The notes beneath the pieces are model-generated. The model worked only from the letters and a program-made list of their open reading frames with translations. It did not search any database and was not told the DNA's origin. From contig NC_073696.1 in assembly GCF_029784165.1 (NCBI RefSeq), positions 178,429,825-178,493,824 on the forward strand: a stretch of 64,000 nucleotides of DNA, read 5' to 3'. This DNA comes from Wyeomyia smithii. Its lineage: Eukaryota > Arthropoda > Insecta > Diptera > Culicidae. How positions within the stretch are numbered: the first letter of the stretch is position 1; every line of letters begins with the position of its first letter. This document shows positions 45,741-57,544 of this stretch, one piece after another. The position numbers and the translations under genes are program-made.

Positions 45741-45956
45741 ACACATTTCACCTTAAGAGGCAACAGTACCGTCTTTTTAAATTTTTGAGAAAGATCTGTT
45801 TTTTTAAAGATGGGCAAGAAAATGCTGATATGTGGATAAACTCATAGAATTTGGTATTTGGCTTCAAAACAAAATAGCGTCGAAAAAACATCGAAAGTTT
45901 ACAATTTCTCGAAAATTCAAAATGGCGCCATCGTTGCCCCTTAAGGTGAAATGTGT
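45741..45956. mobile_element. MITE-like 216-bp inverted-repeat element
   Basis: Left ACACATTTCACCTTAAGAGG and right CCCTTAAGGTGAAATGTGT form 24-bp-class inverted ends (one or two mismatches), continuing as GGCAAC / GTTGCC. No coding capacity and no clear TSD. Superfamily unknown. Confidence 0.6.
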
Positions 45957-46469
45957 GAAAACTCGGGGGAATTTGTTTTTGCGTCAAAATACATAAAAAA
46001 TTTTACATAGAATTCAAGGCAAAAAATTGTTGCCATGTGTAATTTTTTTTAAATTTTTCCAGATTACTAGAAGTGTAGTATATAAGTATTTTTTTGGTTA
46101 TAATATCATGGAGTGTATGCTTCATTCGTGCAGTTTTTCACTTTACATTTGATCAAACTAATATTCTGTTTTCTCTTCATACTAAAAAATACCTGCTTTT
46201 CGAATTCTATCGAATTGATCTCTGCAGTGTTCCCCGCGGCGTAAGAACGCTGTATTCTGTGTTCTCTCTAGAGTGATTCACTACTCTTGCTTGGCTCAGC
46301 TGTGGTGTAAGTAGCAAGTGTATTAGTTGTTCTCTGAGAAATAGAGACACACAATAAAACTGAAAGAAAAGTGGAGTGCATAACATTGCTACGCGCATCT
46401 CTCATGCTGGACAAGAAGTTAACGGTGAAAATTTACTCTGCTCTTCTCACATATTGAGGAGAATACCTA

Positions 46470-46660
46470 GCATGACCAGAAATTCGTCCGGTGGAAAGAT
46501 TTTGGGCCATCAGCCAAAGTTCGAAAATTGTTCAAAGTGTTAAAGAATGAAATGGAGTTTAAGGAAGAATAGACGAAATAGACAAAACAGGTCGACTCCA
46601 CCATTGTACAAAATTTAATGAGGGGTCTAAAGGAAAAAGTGTGTGCTTCCAGCGATAAAA
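46470..46660 (+). pseudogene. Tc1/mariner-type transposase C-terminal scrap
   Basis: Across frame breaks the sequence reads PEIRPVERFWAI (around the catalytic Glu of Tc1/mariner transposases), then NEMEFKEE and VDSTIVQNLMRGLKEKVCA. The intact transposase at 62005-63015 ends VDSQVVHNLMAGVKAKVRA. No catalytic Asp residues remain. Confidence 0.7.
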
Positions 46661-48212
46661 AGAAAATTGAATAATAAAGTTAATAAAATAATTATGCCGA
46701 AACATAATTCATATATATTTGTTAATTCCCTGGAAGTTTCAAGATAATCCGACTTAAAATAAATTTTTTGGCGAACGCTTTTGTCTGGTGCATTTTTTTC
46801 GAGTACCAAGCCTTAGTTAATTAATAATATATACTTGAAATCATAAAACATTACATGTAATCGGCATCACATTAATTCGACCAAACATTCATTCGGCTTT
46901 GTCTGCATTCGGATTCGTGTCCATCGGGCTAGCCCAGTGAGAGTATGCCTTGCAATTTCTATGCCTACGCACGACACCCCTATGACTAACACACGCATGT
47001 CTTGCGTGTATATGCCTCGTGTTATTAATCAGTGGTCAAAGTTTTAGTTGTCACCGTAGGGCATGGGTCAATTATGCAATTCTATTCTTCTACTTCCATG
47101 GCAGTATCCCAAGTAAACACTATTATGATAACATGAGTTATGCGTTTCACTTCGTGAAAAAGTACAGTCATTCTTTTCCCTAATCGGTTCAGTTATTACC
47201 AATTACACGGGAGGCCAAAACAATAATACGATTACCACCAACATATTCAAGAGAGGCTTTCTACTAGAGCAGCGAGTTTATAATACCACATGATTTTCCA
47301 GCTGTTTATTATGCTTGTAACAACTTTCCTAGCAAACGCCTAAAATGGTGTACACATAATCGAGCAGAAAAGTTGTGCTCTGACTGTAATTCAGATTTGG
47401 TAAATGTTCTCCGGTATCGCGGCGACGCCGGCGAACGGGTCTCCTTTAGCAGACCTTAAGGAAATTCTCATAATCCTTTCCTGACTGCATCAAACTCGTA
47501 GCTACCGGCTCGATAGAAGGACAGTCACGGCGGAAATGTTGCCTGACCAACGGCACACCGAGATCATATACAGACAAACACTCGTGCAAACACCATATGG
47601 TTTGAGTGTAAGTGGGGCTATGTGTTCACCGCAAATAATTTCTCGTCTTGCCCGTTAGTTGAAGTCGATGCCGGGACGGCATGAGCGCATATATTCCGTC
47701 AGGAAACGGAAATGGGCTGGCTATTTATAATCCTGTTATTACGCTAGAGGACACGACAGATGATATTATCGCCGTAATCCGCTGGTAAACTATTGGAAAC
47801 GTAATGGAACTGCTCCGTGAAAGCTGCATGGTAAACTTTGTCATCTCCGGCTTACACTGGGCACGCTCATTGAGATTCTCTTCCTGAAGCTGCTTATCCC
47901 CGTCCGTATAGCGTGACTTTCCGTTTACTGCGAATTTATTCATGTTTTTGTCTGCATACGTTTAGACCCTGCTGGGGAAAAAATGTTCCCAAGCGTTTTC
48001 GGCAAAAAGCTCAAGGATTCCCCCCCCCTCCCCCTATGAGCGTTGCGTAATTTATGGATGACGCCTTAGTGCGATGAGATTTACTATGCTTATTATTTTT
48101 TTCGCTGTCATCGGACCAACGACCAACCGGTGACGTTCTACGGCCTCGCAAATTATAGTCAATTTTGTGGGAAACCTCCCACGAGGCTGGAAAATTGTGC
48201 TCATTTTCTTAC
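46661..48212. other. No accepted gene; probable intron or intergenic
   Basis: The minus-strand frame 47725-47943 (NGKSRYTDGDKQLQEENLNE) ends at a donor-like CAGTGTAAGC and looks partly protein-like. Its phase does not join to the exon at 48213-48331. A C-run is at about 48008-48024. Confidence 0.4.
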
Positions 48213-48331
48213 CTGTAAAGCGTTTGGCCAGGTACAGCTTTCAGGAGCCTTTATTTCGATCTCGGTTCCAGGAAGACTGATCTCAATGCTGTCATCGGTG
48301 CTTGCTGGACACAAATTCTGCTCATTTGCAT
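48213..48331 (-). CDS. Internal coding exon of an unidentified minus-strand gene
   Basis: A 119-bp segment bounded by acceptor TTTAATTATTTACAG and donor GTAAGA (donor GT at 48212-48211). Of three frames only one is open: after two leading bases it encodes exactly 39 codons, including LCPASTDDSIEISLPG, TEIEIKAPESCTWPNALQ. Codon use is host-like and the reading is acidic with two Cys and a Trp. Entry phase 1|2, exit phase 0. Both splice sites fit insect consensus. The gene identity is unknown; other exons must lie far away behind long introns. Confidence 0.6.
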
Positions 48332-49305
48332 CTGTAAATAATTAAAGATGAAAATTTTCAGCGTAAATCACATTATTTATTAAGCACTTGTAATTTGAAG
48401 TGATAATGGCTAATGGAGCACTTTGAGGGTGAAAGAGAAGTATGGAAAATTATTCAACAAGTTCGGCGAAAGCGGTTGGTAGTAAGTATGAAGCAAATAA
48501 AAACCGAAATTTGTTTCGTACAAAAAACGTTGTGCGACAGACCGGAAAGAGAGCGAAACAAAGTTCTGTAACGAAAATGCATTGAAGCACTAATTTTATA
48601 CATCGTCGTCTGTTAGTATACCTATTTATTTCGCGGAAGTAAGAGTTATGTTCCTGTACTCGCTATTTGTTTTATTCATGGTCAGGTGGGCGGGAATTTG
48701 AAAAATTGGAAACTACAAAAAGGAGAAATGAATTCACCGGAAAGTTGCTGTATTGGCGGTTTCAGGAAAATATAATAGAAAACGGGATGGAAAAGGCTCT
48801 TCGAACACAATATTTTACAAAATTTCAAAAATTTTGACCAAATTTGATAATTTCGCCAAAAAAATAATAATCCAACCTTTAAGTTGATAGTAGAATAATG
48901 TCTCGTAAATAGTTTTGCATAGATAATATTCAAGAATCAATAAACTAATCAACTGATCGATATTTTTATCGTGACAATCAATCCGTTGACAGTAAAATTG
49001 TTACAAAGTACAATAAGAACAATTATGAGTGTCTACATAAGAACAAAAAGGAATATTTGGTTGTATCAGGGCAAATACTTCAGGTTACAGTGGTTGTTTC
49101 TAAAAATCGACGAGACAGTGTTGTAGTGGCGTGTAAATGTTGACACTGTCTATCGTGCCACCATTTTTCGGTTACTTCGCGCTGCAGACAACAATTTGCT
49201 CTAGGAAGAAAGTTTTCCCATTTTCAAGAAGCGTCTGGGAATACACAATGAAAAATTAATTTGAAGCTTTTTGAGACTCAACTAGTCATCGCACAGCAGA
49301 ATTGG
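48332..49305. other. No gene seen
   Basis: AT-rich DNA upstream of the 48.2-kb exon. No repeat or motif recognised. Confidence 0.45.
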
Positions 49306-49850
49306 TTAACTTTTTGACATGGAATTGTTAAAATTGTCATTTTCATTGAACGTAACAGGATCGTTGACTACGTAATAACCCACCGCCAGGGATACGATGG
49401 TGTAGCCTTTGTCAGAACACCAGTATAGTCCGCGTGACGTTAGTTGCGAAGTGATTTTTGCAAATCCCTGAGTTCTAGCAAGCACACTTTCCACTGCTGT
49501 TTGATGGAGGAAACCAAAGGGAAAACTTTTGTTGTCGTTTGTGTTCACAACCAATGTAGGTTGGACTAAATTAGAAATGAATTGCTCATAGTTGGGGTGG
49601 AAGTGCCTGCCATCAACATAACAATGAAACCTCTGCAACCCCTCTGTTCACGGTGTAGCTTTGTAATGGCCTTGTAAAGTTGATTACGTACAGCATGTAG
49701 TTGGATCAATTGCAGGGTGAAATCATTAGGCAGGCCTTGGCAGAAATACTTGAGCTGGAGTACTATGACGTACATTTTGAACAAGGATCTGCCTAAAAGA
49801 ACTAACATAAAAATAGAGTAGGGTTTGCACATGCCTGTTAAATTATTCAA
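49306..49850 (-). pseudogene. Hypothetical gene or pseudogene, one frameshift
   Basis: Two overlapping minus-strand frames continue one another: 49850-49566 (hydrophobic start PYSIFMLVLLG, then LPNDFTLQLIQLHAVRNQLY and AITKLHREQ) and 49638-49306 (RFHCYVDGRHFHPNYEQFI, LVVNTNDNKSFPFG, SRGLYWCSDKGYTIVSLAVG). A one-base shift near 49625 would join them. Composition is clearly protein-like and unlike the retroelements around it. I do not recognise the family. It could be a two-exon secreted protein or a decayed one. Confidence 0.4.
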
Positions 49851-50429
49851 TTATTCAAATACGTTCATTTAAATTTAAAGTTTTTTTTTCAACTATTCTA
49901 GCGAGCGTTACCGGGATCTAGAGTAAATTTTCGAGGATAATAGTTTTGATGTTTAGAAACTGATAGTAATTCAATATTGGTGTTTGACGTTTTTTATATA
50001 TTGAAATTGAATATTTGATATAATTTGCCAGCTGACTGTTGGAAGACTAGAAATACTGGTTACAGCTGATGCTAACACACAATGACTCTTTTTTTCAGAT
50101 TCCTCATCTATTGGTTTTCTGTATGTAATTACTTACTAAATACTGTTACTTCTATAGTGTGTGCTACAACTCGTGCTATAACATTGATCGTATCATAACA
50201 GTGCTGCCAAGGCGTTACAGTTATTTGCTTCTAATTTGTCGCTTGATCCACTTCTTCATTTTCTAAAAGTATTTTGCAGTTCTTTAGTATTTTAGTACTT
50301 TAGTACAATGCATTTTTACTTAAAATGCATTTCTCCTTCGTTGATTTTCATAAATTAGGTAGCTGTGTGTCTAACTTCTAACTTAGCACGAGGCGCAGTG
50401 CATTTGTACCCAGGAAAATACGCAGTAAT
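49851..50429. other. No gene seen
   Basis: AT-rich. Nothing recognised. Confidence 0.45.
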
Positions 50430-51045
50430 TTACTAGTTTCTTATTAGTACTAGTTTCTGAGTTGCCGGGATCCAAGAATGACAGGCTGAGCTAGACTCGA
50501 GTGCCTGGATCGCACTGAGTGATTCACTGATGATGGCTATTGGTTTCTCAGATGAAGTTGTAGCTCTTGCATAAATTGCGATAGGCTCCGCTGTGAATGT
50601 ATTATCCGGAAGGCGGAAGAATATGTCTTCAAATCTCTCATGAACCATGAATGCAACTAGTTCCCATGCTTTTCAGCCGTCTGTGAATCTGTGTGTGTAG
50701 TATGGATATTTTTCTCTTAGGAGTTCCGATGCCCTCATTTTTATGAATTCTCGGTGTTGATTTGTACGTGTCTGTAACTGTGGCCTGTGTGTAATGGGAG
50801 TAAAGAGAAGCATCTGTCTCCGGTTAAATGCACCTGCGATACTGCAGATAGCACTTGGTCTTGGTTAAAGATCTGGATCTTTCGGCGAGTAGGTGAACCT
50901 TTGTGTCGTTTAACGTTGACTTTTTCGCGAAGCTCGCTGCCCTTTTCGTTATAGCGAGATTGATTAACGTGTCAAACGGAAGCGTACTCAACTCCACATG
51001 AGTGGTTGGAGTTGGAGTAGACGGAAGCAGATTTGACACAATCAC
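50430..51045 (-). pseudogene. RNase H region of an I/R1-type non-LTR element
   Basis: The minus-strand frame to 50433 reads NTFTAEPIAIYARATTSSEK and ISESLSAIQALESSSACHSW, the RNase H blocks around catalytic Glu and the second acidic residue (here SESLSA rather than SDSLSA, so that Asp is Glu). Upstream, 51045-50824 carries the RT-to-RNase-H linker with frame breaks. Dead fragment, possibly from the same element as 52546-53066. Confidence 0.7.
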
Positions 51046-51084
51046 AATATATTTCTTTTTGTATTCTCGCTTATTTTTCGTCGG

Positions 51085-51405
51085 TCTAGTTCCGCCACTG
51101 TTGTTGGGCCAATCACCGACGCCCGGGGAGGCGACTCCAGCCAGGACCGTAACTTACGACCCGCTGATCAACGGACCGGCGCCAACGGCTTTACTTCCTC
51201 ATGTGATGGAAGGCGTGATTCCAGAGATTTTCACCTTAGAGAATATCCCGGTGTCGGCTAGGATTGAATTTTGACCTGTTGGGTTGGTTGTGATTGGATC
51301 ACGCCACCCCACAAGCATCGACACCTATGTCGGCGTTGGGATTCGAACTTAGGCGTCGAGCGTGGTTGGTGGAGACGTTACCAACTACGCTGGGCCCTCG
51401 CCTTG
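51085..51405 (-). mobile_element. tRNA-derived SINE, third type
   Basis: Minus strand from about 51405: TAGTTGGTAACG (A-box-like) and AAGTTCGAATCCCAACG (B-box-like) spaced about 45 bp, then a 230-bp body to a GCGGAACTAGACCGACG-like end near 51085. Different from the SINE at 35.5 and 43 kb. No TSD found. Confidence 0.7.
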
Positions 51406-51479
51406 CGACTGATTATATGTTGGGCCGAGTATAGCGATAAGTTCTTTGCAGGCACTCCATGTGATTAATGTGAATTTAG

Positions 51480-52545
51480 TCCATGAAGAAGCCTGTAGTC
51501 CAGAAGGGCTTTGGCGACTTTTAGCCTAGTTCGTCGCCTATTATTCGTACGGCGACCACACAATTAAAAACAACAGCAACAAACGCAATAACGTTAGTTA
51601 CGGACTGGAACAATCGGCTAGTACCTAGACAATGAAAACAGACTAACGAATGGGTACTTGGAACATGAACTGCAGATCTCTCAACTTTCTAGGAAGTACT
51701 CGCGTGCGAGGAATTGAAGACCTTCAAGTTCAACATCGTAGCGCTGCACGAGGTATGCAATCAGGAAAAAAATTGAGGATTACAGTTATTCAACCATTCC
51801 TATGAATGTTGGTACCCATACCCATTACCAAAACACGTCAACTTACGTGAGAGTTCGCATATTAATTGCTCACCGGGTTCGTCGCTTTAACGTTAAGTTT
51901 ACGAGATAAATCGTTTGAGTCTTTGAAAAAAAGTTAGTGGCTGGGGACACCAAAATTCACAATATGGTTGAATAGCTATATTCTTTCAGTTTTTCCGGTT
52001 TGAGCTTTTGGAGGGCACCTGTGTTTTATATTAACATGTACAGCCCACACTTCGAAAGCACCGATTATGACAAACACGAATTTTACGCGCAGTTGAAGAG
52101 TGACCGCTACCCAAAACTACCCAACAATACTGACCCTTGCTGAACCCCAGTTTCCTCCTGTTGGATTCGTGATCTCTCATCGCCTATTGACACTCAAAAG
52201 GTCCTTTCCATCAGATAGTTTTCAACGAAGTTTAAGATGTTTCCCGACAGATCCCAGGTGGCTAACTACTGTATGGCACATGGGTTCTAAGCTCGATTGT
52301 ACGCTCTTGTCAGAACGATAGACACTAGATTGGGATGCTCGTATCCAGGGTCGGATTTAGACGGTGGGGGGCCCGGAGCTAATTTGTTTGTGAGGCCCCC
52401 TTTTTTAAAACATTTAGAGGTAACGTTCTGGAAGGTGAAGAGCAAAAAAAGGTCGCCTCAGAACTAGGGGGGCCCCTTCCATCGGGAGGCCCGGGGCATT
52501 TGCATCCTTCGCCCCCCCCTCAAATCCGGGCCTGCTCGTATCCGT
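51480..52545 (+). pseudogene. RTE-clade element, 5' end with endonuclease remnants
   Basis: Opens with TGGGTACTTGGAACATGAAC (reads GTWNM) and NCRSLNFLGSTRV, the RTE endonuclease start (51650-51700), then ARGM-type remnants, and at 52030-52110 NMYSPHFESTDYDKHEFYAQ with LKSDRYPK. The 5' leader resembles 59960-60070. Interrupted by a hAT MITE at 52346. The 3' half is absent. Confidence 0.7.
52346..52534. mobile_element. hAT-type MITE, second member of the CAGGCCCGGATTT family, 8-bp TSD
   Basis: Inverted relative to 35097-35288: left CAGGGTCGGATTTA, right inverted CAGGCCCGGATTTG. The TSD CTCGTATC at 52338-52345 and 52535-52542 is perfect. 189 bp, no coding capacity. Confidence 0.93.
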
Positions 52546-53066
52546 TTCTGGTGTGTTAAAGTATTTGTTCCAGAGGCCGCGAAGTAAGTCCCCGTTGCAC
52601 ATCCTCGGGTGGTCGAAAGATTATCAGGTTCCAAGAAGTGTTTCAGCCGTCTGTTAACTAACCTCTTCATGGTCTTGAATGAACAACTCGTTAAAGAGAT
52701 ATGTTTAAAACCAGCAGGATCTATGTTTCGACCATTTTGATTGGGGATAGGTATTACCACACTATGTCTTCAATTCTGTGGAAAGATTCTATCGGTCTTC
52801 TCAAGGGAAGGTTTTTCAGCTAGGTACCTATCTCATCGGGCCCCGCCTATTGACCTTCGTCCTTGGGTGGCGAAAATTCCAGCTCAGCTACGGTGAATGG
52901 GACACTGATGGCAGCATTAGGACCAGTGTCGGGGATAGTGGTATTTCCGATCGTCTGTTTAAAGGCATTATTTTTCCGAGTCAATTCAAGTGCGTAATTG
53001 AGCCACGCTTTGCTTTCCGAGTTAGTTGTCGGCATTCATTTCGCAGTTGGCGATACCGTTCCATGG
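52546..53066 (-). pseudogene. I-type non-LTR reverse transcriptase N-terminal fragment
   Basis: Minus-strand pieces in order: RYRQLRNECRQLTRKAKRG and SITHL (about 52985-53060), ISVPFTVAELEF (52850-52910), and VIPIPNQNGRNIDPAGFKHI, SLTSCSFKTMKRLVNRRLKH with FLEPDNLS (52610-52760). These are the pre-RT linker and RT blocks 1-2 of I/Jockey-type elements. The catalytic core is missing. Confidence 0.75.
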
Positions 53067-53070
53067 CTGG

Positions 53071-53737
53071 TTCCAATCCAATCCAATCCAATCCAATCCA
53101 ATCCAATCCAATCCAATCCAATCCAATCCAATCCAATCCAATCCAATCCAATCCAATCCAATCCAATCCAAGCCAATCCAATCCAATCCAATCCAATCCA
53201 ATCCAATCCAATCCAATCCAATCCAATCCAATCCAAACCAATCAGACCCAAACCAATCCAATCCAATCCAATCCAATCCAATCCAATCCAATCCAATCCA
53301 ATCCAATCCAATCCAATCCAATCCAATCCAATCCAATCCAATCCAATCCAATCCAATCCAATCCAATCCAATCCAATCCAATCCAATCCAATCCAATCCA
53401 ATCCAATCCAATCCAATCCAATCCAATCCAATCCAATCCAATCCAATCCAATCCAATCCAATCCAATCCAATCCAATCCAATCCAATCCAATCCAATCCA
53501 ATCCAATCCAATCCAATCCAATCCAATCCAATCCAATCCAATCCAATCCAATCCAATCCAATCCAATCCAATCCAATCCAATCCAATCCAATCCAATCCA
53601 ATCCAATCCAATCCAATCCAATCCAATCCAATCCAATCCAATCCAATCCAATCCAATCCAATCCAATCCAATCCAATCCAATCCAATCCAATCCAATCCA
53701 ATCCAATCCAATCCAATCCAATCCAATCTAATCCAAA
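53071..53737. repeat. (ATCCA)n pentanucleotide satellite, about 130 units
   Basis: Near-perfect tandem ATCCA over 667 bp. Variant units cluster at 53168-53176 and 53232-53262 (AAACCAATCAGACCC). Since five is not a multiple of three and no stop arises, all frames are open; the NPIQS (plus) and IGLDW (minus) frames of up to 317 residues are not genes. Confidence 0.98.
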
Positions 53738-54697
<960 letters not shown>

Positions 54698-54714
54698 AAA
54701 TTTGTTTAGTTCGA

Positions 54715-54860
54715 TGGGTCGTCCATAAATGACGTTTTTTTTAATGGGGAAGACGCCCGGTGGCACTACTTGTGGTCAAAGATCATATAATTCTATAAAA
54801 AGGAAGAAAGTGCCAAAAAATATTAAAAATTGGGTTTCGTGTTTTATGGACGGCCCCAAA
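54715..54860. mobile_element. MITE-like element with GGG(T/G)CCGTCCATAAA ends
   Basis: Left GGGTCGTCCATAAATGACG; right inverted GGGGCCGTCCATAAAACACG. About 145 bp. The GTCCATAAAT-type terminus is a common insect small-element end in my recollection. No TSD confirmed. Confidence 0.6.
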
Positions 54861-54999
54861 CAAAAAATGGATGCCAAATTCGTGTTCAGCGCCCCAAAAT
54901 TATGTAAATACCAAGTTTTTGTCGCATTTATCGAACCTTTTTTTGCTTGGCCAGCCTTTGTATGGAGTCGCCCCACTGTGCTATGCCACAGCTGTGGTC

Positions 55000-55462
55000 G
55001 CTATCCACTATCCTTGGTATCCACTGCACTGCTAGTGCTGCTGCTAAGGATGGACGACTACTGTTGTCGCTTTCTAGAACTTTTATGAGCGGCTTCGGCT
55101 GAAACAGGCTCTTATATAGGCCAAATAGCATATTTTAAACTGCAAGGTATATGATTATGTCGACCGTGCTTGGAAAGCAATTTTATAACGACCAATCAGA
55201 GGTCTAGTTTTCCGTTTTGACAAGGCTTAACTATTTTCAATAGTACAATAGTTTGAATAATAAAATTACAATTATCTTCATTTTGGAAGAATCTTAGAAG
55301 ATTTTCCAATCTATTGCTGCAAGAACGAAGGAAATCCATCGAAAACTAACCGATTTATTAGCATTTGAAGTTGGAAATATTGTTCACTTTTTTCGGTTTT
55401 AGATTTTCATTTCACATCCCTATGTAGCCGAACTTCCTGAGAGAAGTATTCTACTTCAAAAA
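55000..55462 (-). promoter_or_regulatory. Promoter repeat copy P7, isolated from the main array
   Basis: Minus-strand TATATAA at 55118-55112, inverted CCAAT at 55192-55196, CTATTGTACTATTGAAAATA and the conserved 5' border near 55460. The leader CCTGTTTCAGCCGAAGCCGC matches copy P6, followed by GCAGCAGCACTAGCAGTG. No stem-loop signal is found below it; a MITE and a (TA)n tract lie there instead. Confidence 0.62.
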
Positions 55463-57544
55463 TTAGGCTTAACGAATATGAGAGAAATTAAAGTAATACA
55501 AGTTGCACACTTTATCATTTGAGCTGGAATGAAAAGTCTGTGAAAATGACCTTTAAACTCTCATAACTCATCCATTATAAGCCCAATTTGCCCAAACTGT
55601 ATTGTATAGAAAAATCGACTCACTCTTTAAGCATATTTAACAGCTTTATAGTTCATAAGGTCACGTAATCAACGTTTAGATGTCAGGTGATGCCATACGT
55701 CATCCCCCGCGGGGAATGGGTTAACGTTAATCTTGTTGGCTCCACGTTTTGCCGAAGCTAATAAATCGGAACTATTTCATCCTTACAACATGAGAATTAC
55801 CTTGATGCATTGTTAATTATCATCGGTAATTGGATAATAATCACAGAATATCTTTCATCGTGTTACCAGTCTTCCGACCCAGCAAATAGCTAATAATACA
55901 GAACGTTGTAGGAGCTGCTCATATTTATTTGTCAAATTGATTAATCGCCCATTAATTTCATACCCCGTGTAATTATTGCACCATATTTGAGCACTGAGCT
56001 GGCAATCCGATGTAATTTCTCGTTTCCTGAACGTCACCAGGCGGTGTGTTGGCTCCGCAAAGATTTTTCTCGTTAATTTCTAACGGCAAAGCGATTTCTC
56101 TCACAACTTTGCTCCTGTGGTAGTGTTCACGTGTAGAAAGAATGCCGAAAGCAAATCAATATCTTACACTTTAAACATTCAATAATTGATTGAGCATTTT
56201 TTTATTGTTGTTGGTGTGTCAAGCAATTATTTGTTAAATAATGTTCAAATAAAGTAACATTTGCGAGTAACAATATTTTCTAAACAATCTGAATTACTGG
56301 TTTAAGCGTGTAAAATTCTTTGTAGGGCATTATATCGATACCGGCGTTTGAACAGACGACGTGAGCGAACTAATAATTGTTCGGTTTATTAGATCATTAT
56401 ATTACGCTTGCTTTCCTGCTTCTGGTGCACTAACGTGAAGAAAAACAATACGATACTTATTCTACCATCTGAGTAAGAGAATCATAGTACGATTTATAGT
56501 TTTCCGATTGATTTCTAAAAATAGTCTTCTTTAATACTAATAATACTAATTATAAAAATACATACACATTTTCGCAATCGCTATAATAGGTTTCGCATTT
56601 TGCACATCGAATATGATTTTCAAGACTTTTTGTTAAAGTTTAGTGTGTTTCTCTTTAAGTGCTCGCTACTTGTGCTAGGTATCTAGTCTCACGGCTGTCA
56701 GTAAACATCTAGACATAATATTTCCGAGGAAGAAGTAAGCAGAACCAATTTCCCTCGGGCTTATGGGGCAATACAGTTCCAGCGTATCGGAAAAAGCAAA
56801 ATTTATGCTGTTATTAATCCCACTTCCCTACTTTCGGAGGAAAAGAGGCAGCCAAAACATTGTTAATTGAAACGGGACTGAACAGGCGAATTAAAAAGGA
56901 TCACATGTGGCGCGTTTACGAGGACTGCCGATTTTTGCGAATTCTTTTCAACATTACTTGATAATTGCAAGCGAATGGTTCCACAGAATGTTTTTTTTTG
57001 TCGGTTGTGGAAGCAAAATGTATCAATAAAAAGGAAAGGTTATGTTGGTTGGTTGAAAAAGGCATTTCGTGGTACACAATCGAGATAGTGGAGCTTTTTT
57101 TCGCATTGTTGCTTTCACGGTAATTCAATGATTATCGTAATCTGCTGTGTGGAGCTTGTTTTCTTTAGGTACGATTGTAGCATTGCGGGTTCCATTGTTT
57201 CCATTACTAAGGTAATATACTGTACATTATTTTTTAATCGACTGCTATATTCAAACGGTGGCATCTGGTAAATTAATTGAATTACATTTCTTTTCTCATT
57301 CATTTTGTAAAGCTTAAAGCTTATCATAACGAACATTGAAAGTCATAATTTTGCTACGCAATTTGATCTTTCACGAACGATCATAGCTAACTGTGGATGC
57401 AACCAATTATGACATTTTATAGAGGTAAATCTATTACCAACAGTAGAAATAGAGCAATAAACATAAGTATCGTCAACAAAAAAATTGGACGGTTTGTTTT
57501 GAGCCGCATATTGCCGCAACCATCGTTTCGACTCTAAAGGATAA
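55463..57544. other. Unassigned 2.1 kb
   Basis: AT-rich. The minus-strand frame 55855-56037 and others show no motif. A T-run at 56992-57000. Confidence 0.45.

Noticed and set aside
45741..45956. Third CAC-ended Transib-like element
   Set aside because: The ends are similar only in starting near CACA; flanking 5-mers (TTACA-side and GAAAA-side) do not match, so there is no TSD support.
46060..46400. Possible solo LTR (TATATAAG near 46080, AATAAA near 46352)
   Set aside because: No matching partner, no TG..CA ends with a duplication, and no adjoining retroelement genes in this window.
47725..47943. Minus-strand frame ending at a donor-like site, as a second exon of the 48.2-kb gene
   Set aside because: In the phase left by the 48213-48331 exon it meets a stop; the open frame requires a different phase and no good acceptor provides it.
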